This document shows positions 19,400-28,853 of a stretch of DNA of 64,000 nucleotides, piece after piece. How positions within the stretch are numbered: the first letter of the stretch is position 1; every line of letters starts with the position of its first letter. Origin of the DNA: JANJWP01 sp964482035 (GTDB lineage: Bacteria; Patescibacteriota; Gracilibacteria; BD1-5; UBA2023); the NCBI GenBank assembly GCA_964482035.1, contig CAYZVC010000001.1:682001-746000 (forward strand), given 5' to 3'. The notes under the pieces were generated by a model, which saw only the letters and a list, made by a program, of their open reading frames with translations, made no database searches and had not been told where the DNA came from. The position numbers were made by a program, and so were the translations under genes.

Positions 19400-19424
19400 A
19401 AAAACGGCCGGTCGAACCGGCCGC
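19400..19424 (-). terminator. Terminator of the MazG-like gene
   Basis: On the minus strand GCGGCCGGTTCGACCGGCCG followed by TTTTT, just after the stop at 19430. Confidence 0.75.
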
Positions 19425-19429
19425 GGGAA

Positions 19430-19957
19430 TTACTTGAGGTACTTCGCCAAATCGGGCTTGAAGTAGGTTTCCATGTTCTTGCCGAATTTTCCAGGAAGGT
19501 TGCCCGGAACCGGCTTTCCGTCTTTGAGCTTGCTCATGTTGGAAAGGTAGACTTCGTGGAAGCATTCCACGGTACGTTTCTCTCCGATAAGGGTCGTGAT
19601 GGTAAGAAGAACGGTACGGAGGATGGCCGCCGCGGAATTGCGATAGTGCTCCGGGGTGTGGACGGCGCGGATTTCGACGACCGGAGCCTTGAGGATTTCG
19701 GCGACGGTGGATTCGGCGTCGTGGCCGGCCTTATGGAGGGCGCCTACCGCGAACACGCAGATGTCGACGAGCGCGTCGAGGGAACCGACGAGCGATTGGT
19801 CGAGAGCGCCTTCTTCTTCGAGTTCGCCCACTTCTTCGAGGAAGTATTTGAGTTCGTTTTCCCATTCGACGCCCATGCCTTCGGCACGTTCGAAGACGGT
19901 ATTCATTTCTTTGATCTCCGAGACGATGCGGAGGACGGAATCATGGGCGAGAAGCAT
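19430..19957 (-). CDS. MazG-like / PRA-PH superfamily nucleotide pyrophosphohydrolase
   Basis: 175 residues from ATG 19957 to TAA, no TGA. An all-alpha fold with the acidic metal-binding pattern of the family: FLEEVGELEEE, then GSLDALVDICVFAVGAL, and a C-terminal EVYLSNMSKLKDGKP followed by GKFGKNMETYFKPDL. These match phage- and bacterial-type NTP pyrophosphohydrolases, which hydrolyse (deoxy)nucleoside triphosphates to monophosphates to clean the pool. It lies upstream of the PolA exonuclease but is separated by a terminator. Substrate unknown. Confidence 0.72.
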   Translation of the reverse strand: MLLAHDSVLRIVSEIKEMNTVFERAEGMGVEWENELKYFLEEVGELEEEGALDQSLVGSLDALVDICVFAVGALHKAGHDAESTVAEILKAPVVEIRAVHTPEHYRNSAAAILRTVLLTITTLIGEKRTVECFHEVYLSNMSKLKDGKPVPGNLPGKFGKNMETYFKPDLAKYLK

Positions 19958-20040
19958 GGATGCGTGAAGAAAAAGTAACTTGCCGAATATACCCGAATCG
20001 AAATCGAAAGCAACGTTCCGAGGATGCGAAAAAACGGAAC

Positions 20041-20069
20041 TTGAACGCGAGACCCCGAAGAGGTAGAAT
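20041..20069 (+). promoter_or_regulatory. Promoter of the C1q-like / collar-like operon
   Basis: TTGAAC, 17 bases, TAGAAT, 28 bases before the ATG at 20098. Confidence 0.7.
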
Positions 20070-20097
20070 AGGGCAACTATCCCATTACGCACGACGA

Positions 20098-20748
20098 ATG
20101 GACCGCTCCGTTCTGAATACCGCGAAACGCTCCGCCGTGGCATGAGCGGCTTTCGCCGCGTCGGCAGCCGCCGTCTCCGTGGCGTTCGCCGCGCTTACGT
20201 ACGTCGTTCCGGTGCAGACTGCTTCGACGGGTTCGGCGCTCTCCTCTTCCGAATGGAACAAAATCGTCGCCAATCTGACGACGCTCGATTCGAAAGCGGC
20301 ATCCGCGCTGAAGGCGCCGATATCGGTATGCCGCCCCCTCTCGAACCAGAACCTCGTGGCGAATACGTGGCAGCAAATCGTTTTCGATCAAAGGAAATAC
20401 GATACCGACAGTTTTTGCGACACGACCGGAACGTCCAAATTCCTTCCGACGAGGGCCGGATATTACCGCGTGACGGTAACCGTTGGGTACGTCAAGGGCG
20501 GTGGCGGCGGATGATACACGTCGTACCTCTCGATTAAGAAAAACACCTCGACGACCGAACTTGCCACCTACGCGCTCCATAATTATACCGCGGCGCACCA
20601 GCATACCATGACCGCCTCCACCATTACGTACATGAACGGGACGACGGATTACCTTACGGCGGAAGCCTACGTGAACGACGCCATATGAGCGACTACCGTC
20701 CAAAGCTGAGACAATACCCACTTCGTCGCCGAGTGGATTCGAGAATAA
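20098..20748 (+). CDS. Membrane-anchored C1q-like jelly-roll protein
   Basis: 216 residues, ATG to TAA, four TGA glycines. An N-terminal hydrophobic anchor (AAAVSVAFAALTYVV) and a short helical stalk (SSSEWNKIVANLTTLDSK) precede a beta-rich domain with the C1q/TNF-like core: WQQIVFDQRKYDTD, FLPTRAGYYRVTVTVGYV, then GGGGGYTSYLSIKKN and a closing TTVQSGDNTHFVAEWI. C1q-like domains trimerise and bind ligands or surfaces. First gene of a three-gene unit with two tail-collar-like proteins, so probably a component of the same surface structure. Confidence 0.7.
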
Positions 20749-20759
20749 CCCCCGAAACC

Positions 20760-21329
20760 GTGTCCAAGAACTTCCCCTACCGCAAACCCGTGCTTTCCGC
20801 TTTGGCGTTTTTCGCCACCCTCGCGGGCGTTTCGGCATGATACGCAGCCTATTCGACCTTGACGGCGGCGACGAACGAGACGCTTACGAAGGACAAATGG
20901 AACGAAATGCTCCAATATACCGTACCTCCGGGCGCCATCATGGCGTTCAACGGCAACGCCTGTCCGTCGGGCTGGGATTTGGCCGACGGCACGAACGACC
21001 CGGCCGTAGGGTGAGGTACCAACGCCATGGATCTCCGCGGACGTTTCATCCGCGGATCCGACCCCGCCGCGACGAACGACGTCGATTTCGCGTCCCGCGT
21101 AGGCGGAACGTGAACGAACAAGGTAGGAAGCACGCAAGGGGACGCGTTTAAGTCGCACGACCACAAATCAGTAAATGCGGGGATTCTCAGCCATCGCGTA
21201 GGCATTACATGAGGCCCGAACGACGCGTGGTTCGCAGACGGAGGGGACGGTGGATACGTGACGTCCGCCACCGGATGAAACGAAACCAGGCCAAAGAACG
21301 TGGCGGCGATCTACTGCATAAAACAATAG
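20760..21329 (+). CDS. Membrane-anchored tail-collar-like surface protein 2
   Basis: 189 residues from GTG 20760 to TAG, with five TGA glycines. Same plan and length as the 17598 protein: hydrophobic N-terminal anchor (LSALAFFATLAGVSAGYAAYS), the shared TLTKDKWNEMLQYTVPPGA block, FNGNACPSGWDLADG, DLRGRFIRGSD, a histidine-containing FKSHDHKS segment typical of tail-collar regions, and ending RPKNVAAIYCIKQ. Starts 11 bases after the C1q-like gene. Likely a fibre tip or adhesin; close paralogue of surface protein 1. Confidence 0.75.
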
Positions 21330-21332
21330 ACC

Positions 21333-21965
21333 ATGAAAAACCTGATTTCTTCCGAATTCGCCAAAGGCGCGCGATTCGCCATCGGAGCCCTCTCCGTTTT
21401 CATTGCGTATTCCCTTGCATGAGCGGCGTTCACTTCCCTTTCGACCGTAGGAAGCGGAAGTGGGCTGACTTCTTCCTCGTGGAATCTCATGGTCGCGGAT
21501 TTGAACGATTTGAACTCTCGGGTAAACGCGATATCGGGCGTTCCTACGGGTACGGTCATCGCCTATAACGGCACGTCGTGTCCATCCGGCTGGACCGAAG
21601 CCGCCGGAGCCGGAGTTCCGGCGGGGCCGGGAGGCAGCGCTTCGCTGAACCTCCGGGGGCAATTCGTCCGTGGATGGAATTCCACTGCCGCGGGATTGGA
21701 TGCCGGGCGAGGATTTTGAAGCGCGCAGAACGCGACGCAATTCCCTTCGGAGATATACGGGAATTACGCAAACAAGTGATTGTACGTATATGTGACGAAC
21801 TCGGATTCGACATGAGGCATGGTCAATTTCTCCGCCATATCCGGAGGTCATTCCATATTGGATCCCGCGACGAACTCGAACGGATATCCGAGCGACAACA
21901 ACAATCGTCCGCTCCAAACCGTCCGCCCCTTCAACGTCGCCCTCCTCCACTGCGTGAAGAATTAA
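21333..21965 (+). CDS. Membrane-anchored tail-collar-like surface protein 3
   Basis: 210 residues, ATG to TAA, four TGA glycines. Hydrophobic anchor (AIGALSVFIAYSLAGAAF), a helical stalk (SSWNLMVADLNDLNSRVN), then the collar-like fold: GTVIAYNGTSCPSGWTEAAGAG, LNLRGQFVRGWNSTAAG, ending VRPFNVALLHCVKN. More divergent than the other two paralogues but with the same conserved landmarks. It follows surface protein 2 by three bases and closes the operon at a terminator. Confidence 0.75.
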
Positions 21966-21971
21966 CCTCGT

Positions 21972-22003
21972 ACGCGCCGCCCTTCACGGAAGGCGCGTTT
22001 TTC
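21972..22003 (+). terminator. Terminator of the surface-protein operon
   Basis: ACGCGCC and GGCGCGT arms around CGCCCTTCACGGAA, followed by TTTTTC. The rplJ promoter begins immediately after. Confidence 0.75.
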
Positions 22004-22005
22004 GT

Positions 22006-22032
22006 TTGACATTCTTTCATTTCGAATATACT
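22006..22032 (+). promoter_or_regulatory. Promoter of rplJ-rplL
   Basis: TTGACA, 15 bases, TATACT; transcription would start near 22040 at the beginning of the L10 leader. Confidence 0.75.
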
Positions 22033-22044
22033 CCTCGCGTCCCT

Positions 22045-22145
22045 AACGGGATTTCAGTCGCAGACAGCAGGCATCCATAAGCCCTGCCGAGACGGGAACA
22101 TCTCATATCCGAAGCGCGTTACCGCGCAGAAAGCTTAGAGAGTTC
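22045..22145 (+). promoter_or_regulatory. Ribosomal protein L10 leader
   Basis: Contains the conserved core of the bacterial L10 leader (GCAGACAGCAGG ... CATAAGCCCTGCCGAGA) in front of rplJ-rplL. Binding of the L10(L12)4 complex to this RNA represses the operon. Further down, ATCCG and CGGAT followed by seven T (up to about 22180) could form an attenuator. Confidence 0.85.
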
Positions 22146-22231
22146 GTGCGTCTCATGACCACGGATTTTTTTGTTTCCGACGATTCTGAAAAACAGCGGA
22201 AGTTCCGCAACTCCATAACCATTTCCATCTC

Positions 22232-22870
22232 ATGGCAGTTACCCGCGCCAAGAAATCCGAGATTCTCGCCATCCTCGAGGCACACCTCAAGGATGCCACC
22301 TCGGTAGCGTTCACCTCGAACAACAAGCTCACCGTAGAAGACATCGAATCGATCCGCAAGGACGCCCGCGCCCAGAACGGCGTATTCATGCTCGCGAAGA
22401 AGACCCTCATCCGCATCGCGTTCAAGAACGTCCTCAATGCCGACCTCGACCTCGACACCCTCCCGGGCCAGGTCGCCATCGTCATCTCCAAGGGTGACAA
22501 GATCGCCGCTCTCGCAGCCGTCAACAAGTACGTTGCCGAATTCAAGAAGGAACAGAAGATCAAGATCGTCGGAGGTTACATCGACGGACGCGTCCTCGGT
22601 GAAGCCGAAGCAGCCAAGCTCGCTGGTCTCCCGTCCCGTGAAGTTCTCCTCGCGAAGCTCCTCGGCTCGATGATGTCCCCGCTCTCCGGTCTCGCTCGCT
22701 TCTTCGACGGAGCCAAGAACGAAATCACCGCCAAGTCGGTGACCAAGGTCGGCGACCTCGTCGGAGCTGCGGCTCCGAAGGCAGAAGCCGCTCCGGCAGC
22801 AGCAGTCGAAGCTCCGGTTGCGGAAGCGCCGGCAGCAGAAGCAGCTCCGGAAACTCCGGCCGCTGAGTAA
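22232..22870 (+). CDS. rplJ: 50S ribosomal protein L10
   Basis: 212 residues, ATG to TAA, no TGA. Typical L10: MAVTRAKKSEILAILEAHLK, central VFMLAKKTLIRIAFKN, IVGGYIDGRVLGEAEAAKLAGLPSREVLLAKLLG. It ends with an Ala/Pro/Glu-rich tail (APKAEAAPAAAVEAPVAEAP) longer than in most L10, a low-complexity extension. L10 anchors L7/L12 dimers on the ribosomal stalk. Upstream L10 leader and downstream rplL give the standard autoregulated operon. Confidence 0.97.
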   Translation: MAVTRAKKSEILAILEAHLKDATSVAFTSNNKLTVEDIESIRKDARAQNGVFMLAKKTLIRIAFKNVLNADLDLDTLPGQVAIVISKGDKIAALAAVNKYVAEFKKEQKIKIVGGYIDGRVLGEAEAAKLAGLPSREVLLAKLLGSMMSPLSGLARFFDGAKNEITAKSVTKVGDLVGAAAPKAEAAPAAAVEAPVAEAPAAEAAPETPAAE

Positions 22871-22959
22871 TCGGATTATGACGGGAGGGGGCCGGGCGAC
22901 CTGACCTCTCCGCTAGAACCCGATTCTAGAAACCATACTTACCCACTATCTTTCACTTC

Positions 22960-23343
22960 ATGTCTGAAGTTACCCTCAGCGCAAACGCGCAGAAGATCAT
23001 GGAGCTCGTCGAAGGTCTCACCATCGTCGAACTCGCCGACCTCGTTTCCGCTATGGAAGAAAAGTTCGGAGTTTCCGCAGCAGCTCCGGTTGCCGCAGCT
23101 GGCGCAGGTGCCGGTGCAGCCGAAGTTGAAGAAAAGACCACCGTCAACGTCATGATGACCTCGGCTGGTTCCGCTAAGATCGCCGTTATCAAGGTTATCC
23201 GCGAAATCACCGGCCTCGGACTCGCCGAAGCTAAGGCTCTCGCCGACAACGGAGGTGCGATCAAGGAAAACGTTGAACGCGCTGACGCTGAAAAGATCAA
23301 GAAGCAGCTCGAAGAAGCAGGTGCAACCATGGAGCTCAAGTAG
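22960..23343 (+). CDS. rplL: 50S ribosomal protein L7/L12
   Basis: 127 residues, ATG to TAG, no TGA. Helical N-terminal dimerisation domain (AQKIMELVEGLTIVELADLVSAMEEKFG), Ala-rich hinge (AAAPVAAAGAGAGAAE), and the C-terminal domain with KIAVIKVIREITGLGLAEAKALADN, which contacts translation factors. Normal length for the family. 89 bases after rplJ and followed by two terminators. Confidence 0.98.
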   Translation: MSEVTLSANAQKIMELVEGLTIVELADLVSAMEEKFGVSAAAPVAAAGAGAGAAEVEEKTTVNVMMTSAGSAKIAVIKVIREITGLGLAEAKALADNGGAIKENVERADAEKIKKQLEEAGATMELK

Positions 23344-23380
23344 TTTCTCGGAAGTCTCGAACTTCCGTCACCCCTTCTCG

Positions 23381-23410
23381 AAAACCCCCGGCTCGTCCGG
23401 GGGTTTTCTT
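23381..23410 (+). terminator. Terminator of rplJ-rplL
   Basis: AAAACCCCCGG-CTCG-TCCGGGGGTTTT followed by CTTTCG. Confidence 0.88.
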
Positions 23411-23458
23411 TCGTCATCCGCCCTCCTCTCTCGCCTTTGTCAGAAAATTCGCGAAAAG

Positions 23459-23492
23459 AAAAAACCCTCCCGGATTTCCGGGAGGGTTTTCG
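23459..23492. terminator. Second, bidirectional terminator between rplL and the response regulator
   Basis: AAAACCCTCCCGG-ATT-TCCGGGAGGGTTTT; symmetrical, so it can also end the minus-strand two-component operon. Confidence 0.85.
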
Positions 23493-23511
23493 GCTTGGAA
23501 AACGAATCGGG

Positions 23512-23979
23512 TTAGAGCGGCCTATTGCAGCACGGACAGATACGGCCGGCCTCTTCGGGCGGAAGCTCCTTTACTGCGGCTCCGGCGGCATTCGCACGGG
23601 ATTTGTCGACGAGACCGTCGATGAGGTTGAAAATCTGCCCCGGAGTCACGGAAACCTTAAGAACGTATTCGTCGGCGCCGAACTCCTTGCACCTCGCGAT
23701 GGTTTTCGGGTCGTCGAGATTGGAGAACACGACGATTTTCGTGTGCACCGAAGGGGCGTTCCTCCTGAGGACCTGGAGGGTTTCGATGCCGTCCATAGTC
23801 GGCATCATGACGTCGAGAAGGATGGCGTCGGGAAGGAATTCCGGAGCGATGGTAACCGCAGCGAGACCGTCGTACGCGAGTTTGACTTCGTAATCCCCGA
23901 ATTCGAAGCGGGTCTTGTACATTTCCGCGAGGGACTTCTGGTCTTCGACGATGAGGATCTTCTTTTTTACGTCGGACAT
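23512..23979 (-). CDS. Single-domain response regulator with C-terminal Cys motif
   Basis: 155 residues, ATG to TAG, no TGA. A receiver domain with the acidic pair ED (12-13), phosphoacceptor Asp56 in ILLDVMMP, and Lys in YVLKVSV. No DNA-binding output domain. After a short linker it ends in CPCCNRPL, a possible metal- or redox-active Cys cluster. Last gene of the operon DHH phosphoesterase - amidotransferase/methyltransferase - histidine kinase - response regulator, 10 bases after the kinase, which is its obvious partner. Output is probably through protein contact. Confidence 0.88.
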   Translation of the reverse strand: MSDVKKKILIVEDQKSLAEMYKTRFEFGDYEVKLAYDGLAAVTIAPEFLPDAILLDVMMPTMDGIETLQVLRRNAPSVHTKIVVFSNLDDPKTIARCKEFGADEYVLKVSVTPGQIFNLIDGLVDKSRANAAGAAVKELPPEEAGRICPCCNRPL

Positions 23980-23989
23980 GTGAGAAAAA

Positions 23990-25114
23990 TTAGGACTTGA
24001 GCGTTTCGAGTACGAAGGAGAATTCGGAACCCTTTCCGACTTCGGAAGTGACGTCGATCTTGGAATGGTGGGCGGTGACGATACCGTGGCAGAGCGCGAG
24101 ACCGAGACCGAGACCTTCTTCGCTATGGCGCATCTGGTTCTGGACTTGGTAGAACTTGTCGAATATCTTCGCGATCTTTTCTTGCGGAATGCCTACGCCG
24201 GTATCCGCTACCGCGAATCGTACCCCATTCGGCTCCTTTCTCAAGAGCAAGGATACCGAACCGCCTTCGTGGGTGAATTTGTAGGCGTTCGTCAGGAAGT
24301 TGAAGAGCACTTGTTTCATGCGGTCGACGTCGACGTTCACCATCGATTCCATCGTGCCGGGTTCGGCGGAGAATTTGAATTCGACTTCCTTTTCTTTCGC
24401 GACGATTTCCATGCCCGACTTCACTTCTTCTACGAGATCGGAAACCCGAATGTCACGCATGTTGAAGGTCATCTGCCCCTTCTCGATCTTCGACAGGCTG
24501 AGCATGTCGTTAATGAGGTCGATGAGCCGGAGCGAACTGTCGTACGAGGCTTGGATGATCTTCCTGATCGGCGCTGAAAGTTCGCCGAAGTCACCTTCGA
24601 GCGCCATTGACAAATACCCCTTGATGGCGGTCATGGGGGTGCGGAGCTCGTGGGAAACGAGGGCGATGAAGTCGTCTTTGAGGCTATTGAGTTTGGTGAG
24701 TTCTTCCTCCACCCGCTTAAGGGTATTGATTTCGCGAAGGTCGGTAATGATGCCTACGGTCCCGCCGCTCGGGATGGGCGTACCGGAAAGGAAGACCGGA
24801 ACGAGCTCCCCCGTTTTCGATTTGAGAATGCCTTCGTATTGGGAGGAATCGCCGTGCTTTCGGAGCTCGTTGTTCTTCTGCACGGTCCTCGCGCTTTCTT
24901 CGTCCCAGAATATGTACGATTCTTCACCGATGATTTCTTCGAGCGTATATCCGAGAAGCTGACAGAACTTGGGGTTCGCGTAGATCGTCCTTTCGTTTTC
25001 GTCGCCGACCCAAACGCACTCCTGCATGGCATTGAGGATCATCTTGAAACCGTCGATCCCGATCTTTTCGAAAGCGGGTCGCGGGTCGAAGGTTTTAATA
25101 TCGGCGTTTGCCAT
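23990..25114 (-). CDS. PAS-domain sensor histidine kinase
   Basis: 374 residues, ATG to TAG, no TGA. A PAS domain at ~25-130 (WVGDENERTIYANPKFCQLLGYTLEE, IIGEESY), the HisKA domain with phospho-His155 in ALVSHELRTP, and a HATPase domain with N-box NFLTNAYKFTHEGG, G1 VADTGVGIP and G2 GLGLGLA. No transmembrane helix, so a cytoplasmic sensor of a small ligand or redox signal. It overlaps the 3' end of the upstream fusion gene by 20 bases, implying coupled translation, and phosphorylates the response regulator downstream. Confidence 0.93.
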   Translation of the reverse strand: MANADIKTFDPRPAFEKIGIDGFKMILNAMQECVWVGDENERTIYANPKFCQLLGYTLEEIIGEESYIFWDEESARTVQKNNELRKHGDSSQYEGILKSKTGELVPVFLSGTPIPSGGTVGIITDLREINTLKRVEEELTKLNSLKDDFIALVSHELRTPMTAIKGYLSMALEGDFGELSAPIRKIIQASYDSSLRLIDLINDMLSLSKIEKGQMTFNMRDIRVSDLVEEVKSGMEIVAKEKEVEFKFSAEPGTMESMVNVDVDRMKQVLFNFLTNAYKFTHEGGSVSLLLRKEPNGVRFAVADTGVGIPQEKIAKIFDKFYQVQNQMRHSEEGLGLGLALCHGIVTAHHSKIDVTSEVGKGSEFSFVLETLKS

Positions 25115-27812
25115 CGGGATTGAACCAGTCTGTCGGGAAATAGGGCGTTTTCAGCACCTCCTCTATCGTATCCCCTTCTTTCGACGTCCAAGCGGACAAA
25201 TCCGCATCGGTAATGGGCACGTAGAGGATGTCGGGTTCGCTCGACATGTCGCCCATCGCCCGTTCGTTGAGTTCGAGGCAGAACTTTTCCACCAGGCTTA
25301 CGAAACGGGTTCTGATCTTCTGGGTTTCCCCTTGGGTGAGCAAATGTACGGCGTCACCGAGAAAGGATACTATATCCGCGTTAAAAAACCAGAAAATTTC
25401 ATAAGATCGGAAGTTGGATACGAGAAAATCACGGAAATAGCGTTCGAAACGGAAAAACGGGTGCGATTCCGCCTCCTCGATGCTCACCGGAATAATCGCG
25501 TGCGAAGTCGCGCCTTTTTGCCCCGGACGCTCCGGAAGAAGGATTTCGTCGAAGAAATCCCCGTCATGAAACGGAGCCTTCTCGACGATGGCGCTGCAGA
25601 AGTAATTAGTATCCCAATCGTACGCCATGGTAACGCGCACCGAATCGGGATACCTCGACTGGAGGTCAAGATATTCGCGAAGACGCGGGACGGAAGTGTA
25701 AGACCGATGGACGCCGTTATCGACGAAGACCGCTCCCGGAGCAGCTTCCTTAGTGGCGAAGCGGTCAAGGACGGTGGAAAGGTCCCCCGCGTCGAGATGG
25801 GAAGTCCCGCGAACGGAAACGCGGAGGTCTTCCTTGGGCATGGAGCCGGCCGGAGGACTGTAATCCCGAAAGTCAGCCAAAGCGATGCGGTCGAACGAAC
25901 CTTCGATGTACGAATACGGATTGTCGACGAGGTCTTTGACGAGCTTCGCGATCTTCCCTCCCGGATCCTTCGCTATCCATTCCCTTTCGGTCGCCTCGAG
26001 ATGCACCTTCTGTTCTCAGGAAAACATGACGGTACCCGTGGAGAACATCGAAGAAAAGTCGATCGGAACGTTGGCGTCGATATAGAAATCCCGGAAGATT
26101 TCTTCGAATTTCGCCCGGAGCGTAGGTTCGACCGTAGGGGAAACGGCCAAATACCGGCGAATGACTTCCTGAACGAATGCCATGAGCACCCTTTCCGGGA
26201 TGCCGTGGCATTTTTTCGTCACCCCTTGGTACAGGTCGAAGTATATGCGGTCGCCCACTCAGTAAAAAAACGCTTGGCGATCCGGTTCGAATTCGTCCCG
26301 CATTTCGGAGAGGAACGTTCCGTTTCCCGCACCGAAATCATTGAACGTCAGGAAGCCCGTCCTGCCGAGAGACCGTTCGGAAAAGGCTTTTTGCGCCCGG
26401 ACGAGTTTCACCATGTCCGCTCCGCAGACATCCCCGTACGATTCCTTTCCGCGTCCGACCTTCCAGTCGGCATGACAGAGGAGCTCGACCTTTCCGATGC
26501 TGTCGACGGAATGGAGATAATCGATCTGGCGCAGCGATACGGATATCTTGCTGGCATCGGACATGCTCGACGACTGGAGGGAAAGGTGCCCCTGGTACCC
26601 GGCCACCATTTCGTCGAAATCGCATTCGCCGTCGTTCTGGAAGCCGAAGTCCATGAACGCTTCGTACCGGATCGCGTAAAAAAGGTCGTCAGCGAGCGTG
26701 GACAAGGCTTGCGAATAGAACGCTATTCCCGGATTCGCGATCGGGGTTTCGGGAAAAAATTGGTCTTCGAGCGTAAGGATTTCATCGCCGTAGCCAGGCT
26801 GGAGAGCGTTAAGAATCCGCTTCACGTGGGAAGAGACCCCGACTCTCAGCGCTTCCGGAGTGACGTTCAACGGTATTTCGGGATGCGCCTGCATTCCGAA
26901 GATGCGGTGGTTGCGGCGGTCGGCCCAACCTACGAGGCCGCCCGTGACTTCGTCGGTCACCACGGGAATGAGGGAGGACTCCCCTTTCGACGAGAAGAAA
27001 TTCGGTTCGACGTATCCCGTGCGGGTAAATTGGAGCGCCACGCGCCCGCCCTCTCCTCAAAAGGAAAGGCCGGAAAAAAACGACTGGACCTTTTCGTGCT
27101 GGCTCCTCAGGTTGGATACCCGGCAAGGGGAAGGTCAGAACTGCGCGGGTCAGCGCATGGTAGCGGGAACGCAGAGGCTGTCGCCGCATTCGGCGCCGAT
27201 ATTGTTAGCGGCGTATTGGCTTCAAAAACAGACGGCGAGGAAGCGGTGGCAGTATTCGGAAGATTCCGGACCGGAAAAACTCTCGCGCAGGCACTTGGCG
27301 AGATGGTTGGTATACATGTCCGGGTGGATGGTGTCGGTATCCGATTCGCTCCCCCCGATGATGACGATGCGTTTGCCCGGAAAATAGTCGCGCAGGACGT
27401 CGTCGGACGGAGGGTTGGAATAGTCGAGATACACTTCCCGAATGAGGTCGGCAAACGCCTCTTCGCCGCCGAGAATGTCGACGAGGTTCGACCGGAGGAG
27501 ATCGTTGGTAAAACACTCGTCACGGACGAATACTACAGGTTGCGCACCGAGCACGTCGCGGAGGTTGACGAGCATCTGCCGGACGTGCGCGCACGTGAGT
27601 TCGACGTACCGTTCCGGAGGAAGTCCGCTATTGTCGGGGAGTTTGAGGTTCGCTACGTCTTCGGGAGCGGCTCATCACTTTGGCCCTTCGGCGAGCAACT
27701 GTGAAACGCGCATGGACAACACGGGCGAAAGCCCGAGCATGCGGCGGTAGGAATCGTGCTTGGTAAGGCCGGTCGGCGCGTCGAACGGAATCGGACAGAG
27801 GTTTCTTACCAT
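25095..27812 (-). CDS. Class I glutamine amidotransferase-like / SAM-methyltransferase-like fusion protein
   Basis: 905 residues from ATG 27812 to TAG, joining four open stretches through about eight TGA codons. Residues ~145-315 have the marks of a class I amidotransferase: IVIIGGSESD, nucleophile Cys195 in LAVCFGSQ, and His310/Glu312 in MQAHPEI. The invariant Gly after the nucleophile is a TGA. Around 490-505 lies a SAM-binding-like motif LTFNDFGAGNGTFLSEM. The C-terminal ~400 residues are unassigned. It sits 18 bases after a DHH phosphoesterase gene and overlaps the histidine kinase, so it belongs to the signalling operon. I know no characterised protein of this make-up; substrate unknown. 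Confidence 0.65.
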
Positions 27813-27830
27813 GGGAGGAGGAAAGTGCGG

Positions 27831-28811
27831 TTACGGCAGTTTTCGAGCGAATTCGTCGATTTTCGCGATTACTTGGGTCAAAGACAAAGACGAGGCTCCT
27901 CCGGCCGCCATCTTATGTCATCCGCCGCCGAATTCGGCGGCGATGATTCGAACGTCCACGTCTTCTTTTTTGGACCGGAACGAAATCCGTACTCAGCCTT
28001 CCGGATCTTCCTTTATCAGGAATACGAAGTCCGCTTTGATCGAACGGACGTAATCGTTGACGAATTCGTTACCGAGCGCGTACGGGTTCACTCCGTTCTT
28101 CTCGAAGTCCTCGAGCGTTACGACCGTGCCGATCCCCTTCCCGCCCCCTACTTCGAAAATGGACGAAAGGGCGGCTCCGTAGATTTTCGCGTAACTTACC
28201 GGCGTGCTCTGGTAGAGGTTGCGGATGAGCTTCATGTAGTCGGCGCCGCGTGCGAGGAGCTTGGCGCTGCGTTCGAACGTCGAGGGAAGCGTGTTGGTAT
28301 TGCGGTAGCAACCGGTGTCGTAGAGGATGCCCAAGAAAAGGAAATTCGCGACTTCCGGGGTGATGGCGGATATGCCGCCGTGGTATTCGAGGAATTCCGC
28401 GACCATGTCGCAGGCGGCCGAATAGCTCGGGTCCATCCAGCAGATGTCGCCGTAACACGAACCGTGGTGGTCGATGTTGAGAATGGGCGTATTGTCGAAA
28501 AGTTCGCGGTTTTCGACGTACAGGCGGCCGATCATCGAGATGTCGCCGGTATCGCAGATGATGACGAGGTCGTATTTCTTATTGGGAATCGTCGTTTTGA
28601 TTCGGTCGGACACGCCGAGAAAATCGTAGAGCGGACATACCGGACGCGAGTTCACGGCGTCGATTTCCTTGCCTTTCGCCCTTCCGTACGCCTCGAGAGC
28701 CAAGAGACAGCCGAGCGCGTCGCCGTCGAGATTGTCAGCGGCGGTCAGCAAAATCGAACCCGCCTCGTCGAAGAGCCTGGCGATGGAAAAGAGTACCGCT
28801 TGATTTTCCAT
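27831..28811 (-). CDS. DHH-DHHA1 phosphoesterase (NrnA-like)
   Basis: 326 residues, ATG to TAA, with TGA at 27993 and 27918. DHH motifs: TAADNLDGDALGCLLAL, VIICDTGD, NIDHHGSCYGD, and GILYDTGCYRN. The C-terminal DHHA1 domain ends in FGGGGHKMAAGG, where the last Gly of the GGGG run before His is a TGA. The family includes oligoribonucleases/pAp phosphatases (NrnA) and c-di-AMP/pGpG hydrolases. First gene of the operon with the amidotransferase fusion and a two-component system, so a role in nucleotide signalling is possible. Confidence 0.87.
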
Positions 28812-28853
28812 GAGAATCCGCTAAGGTCGGTGGGTTATGAAGGCTGGATTTTA

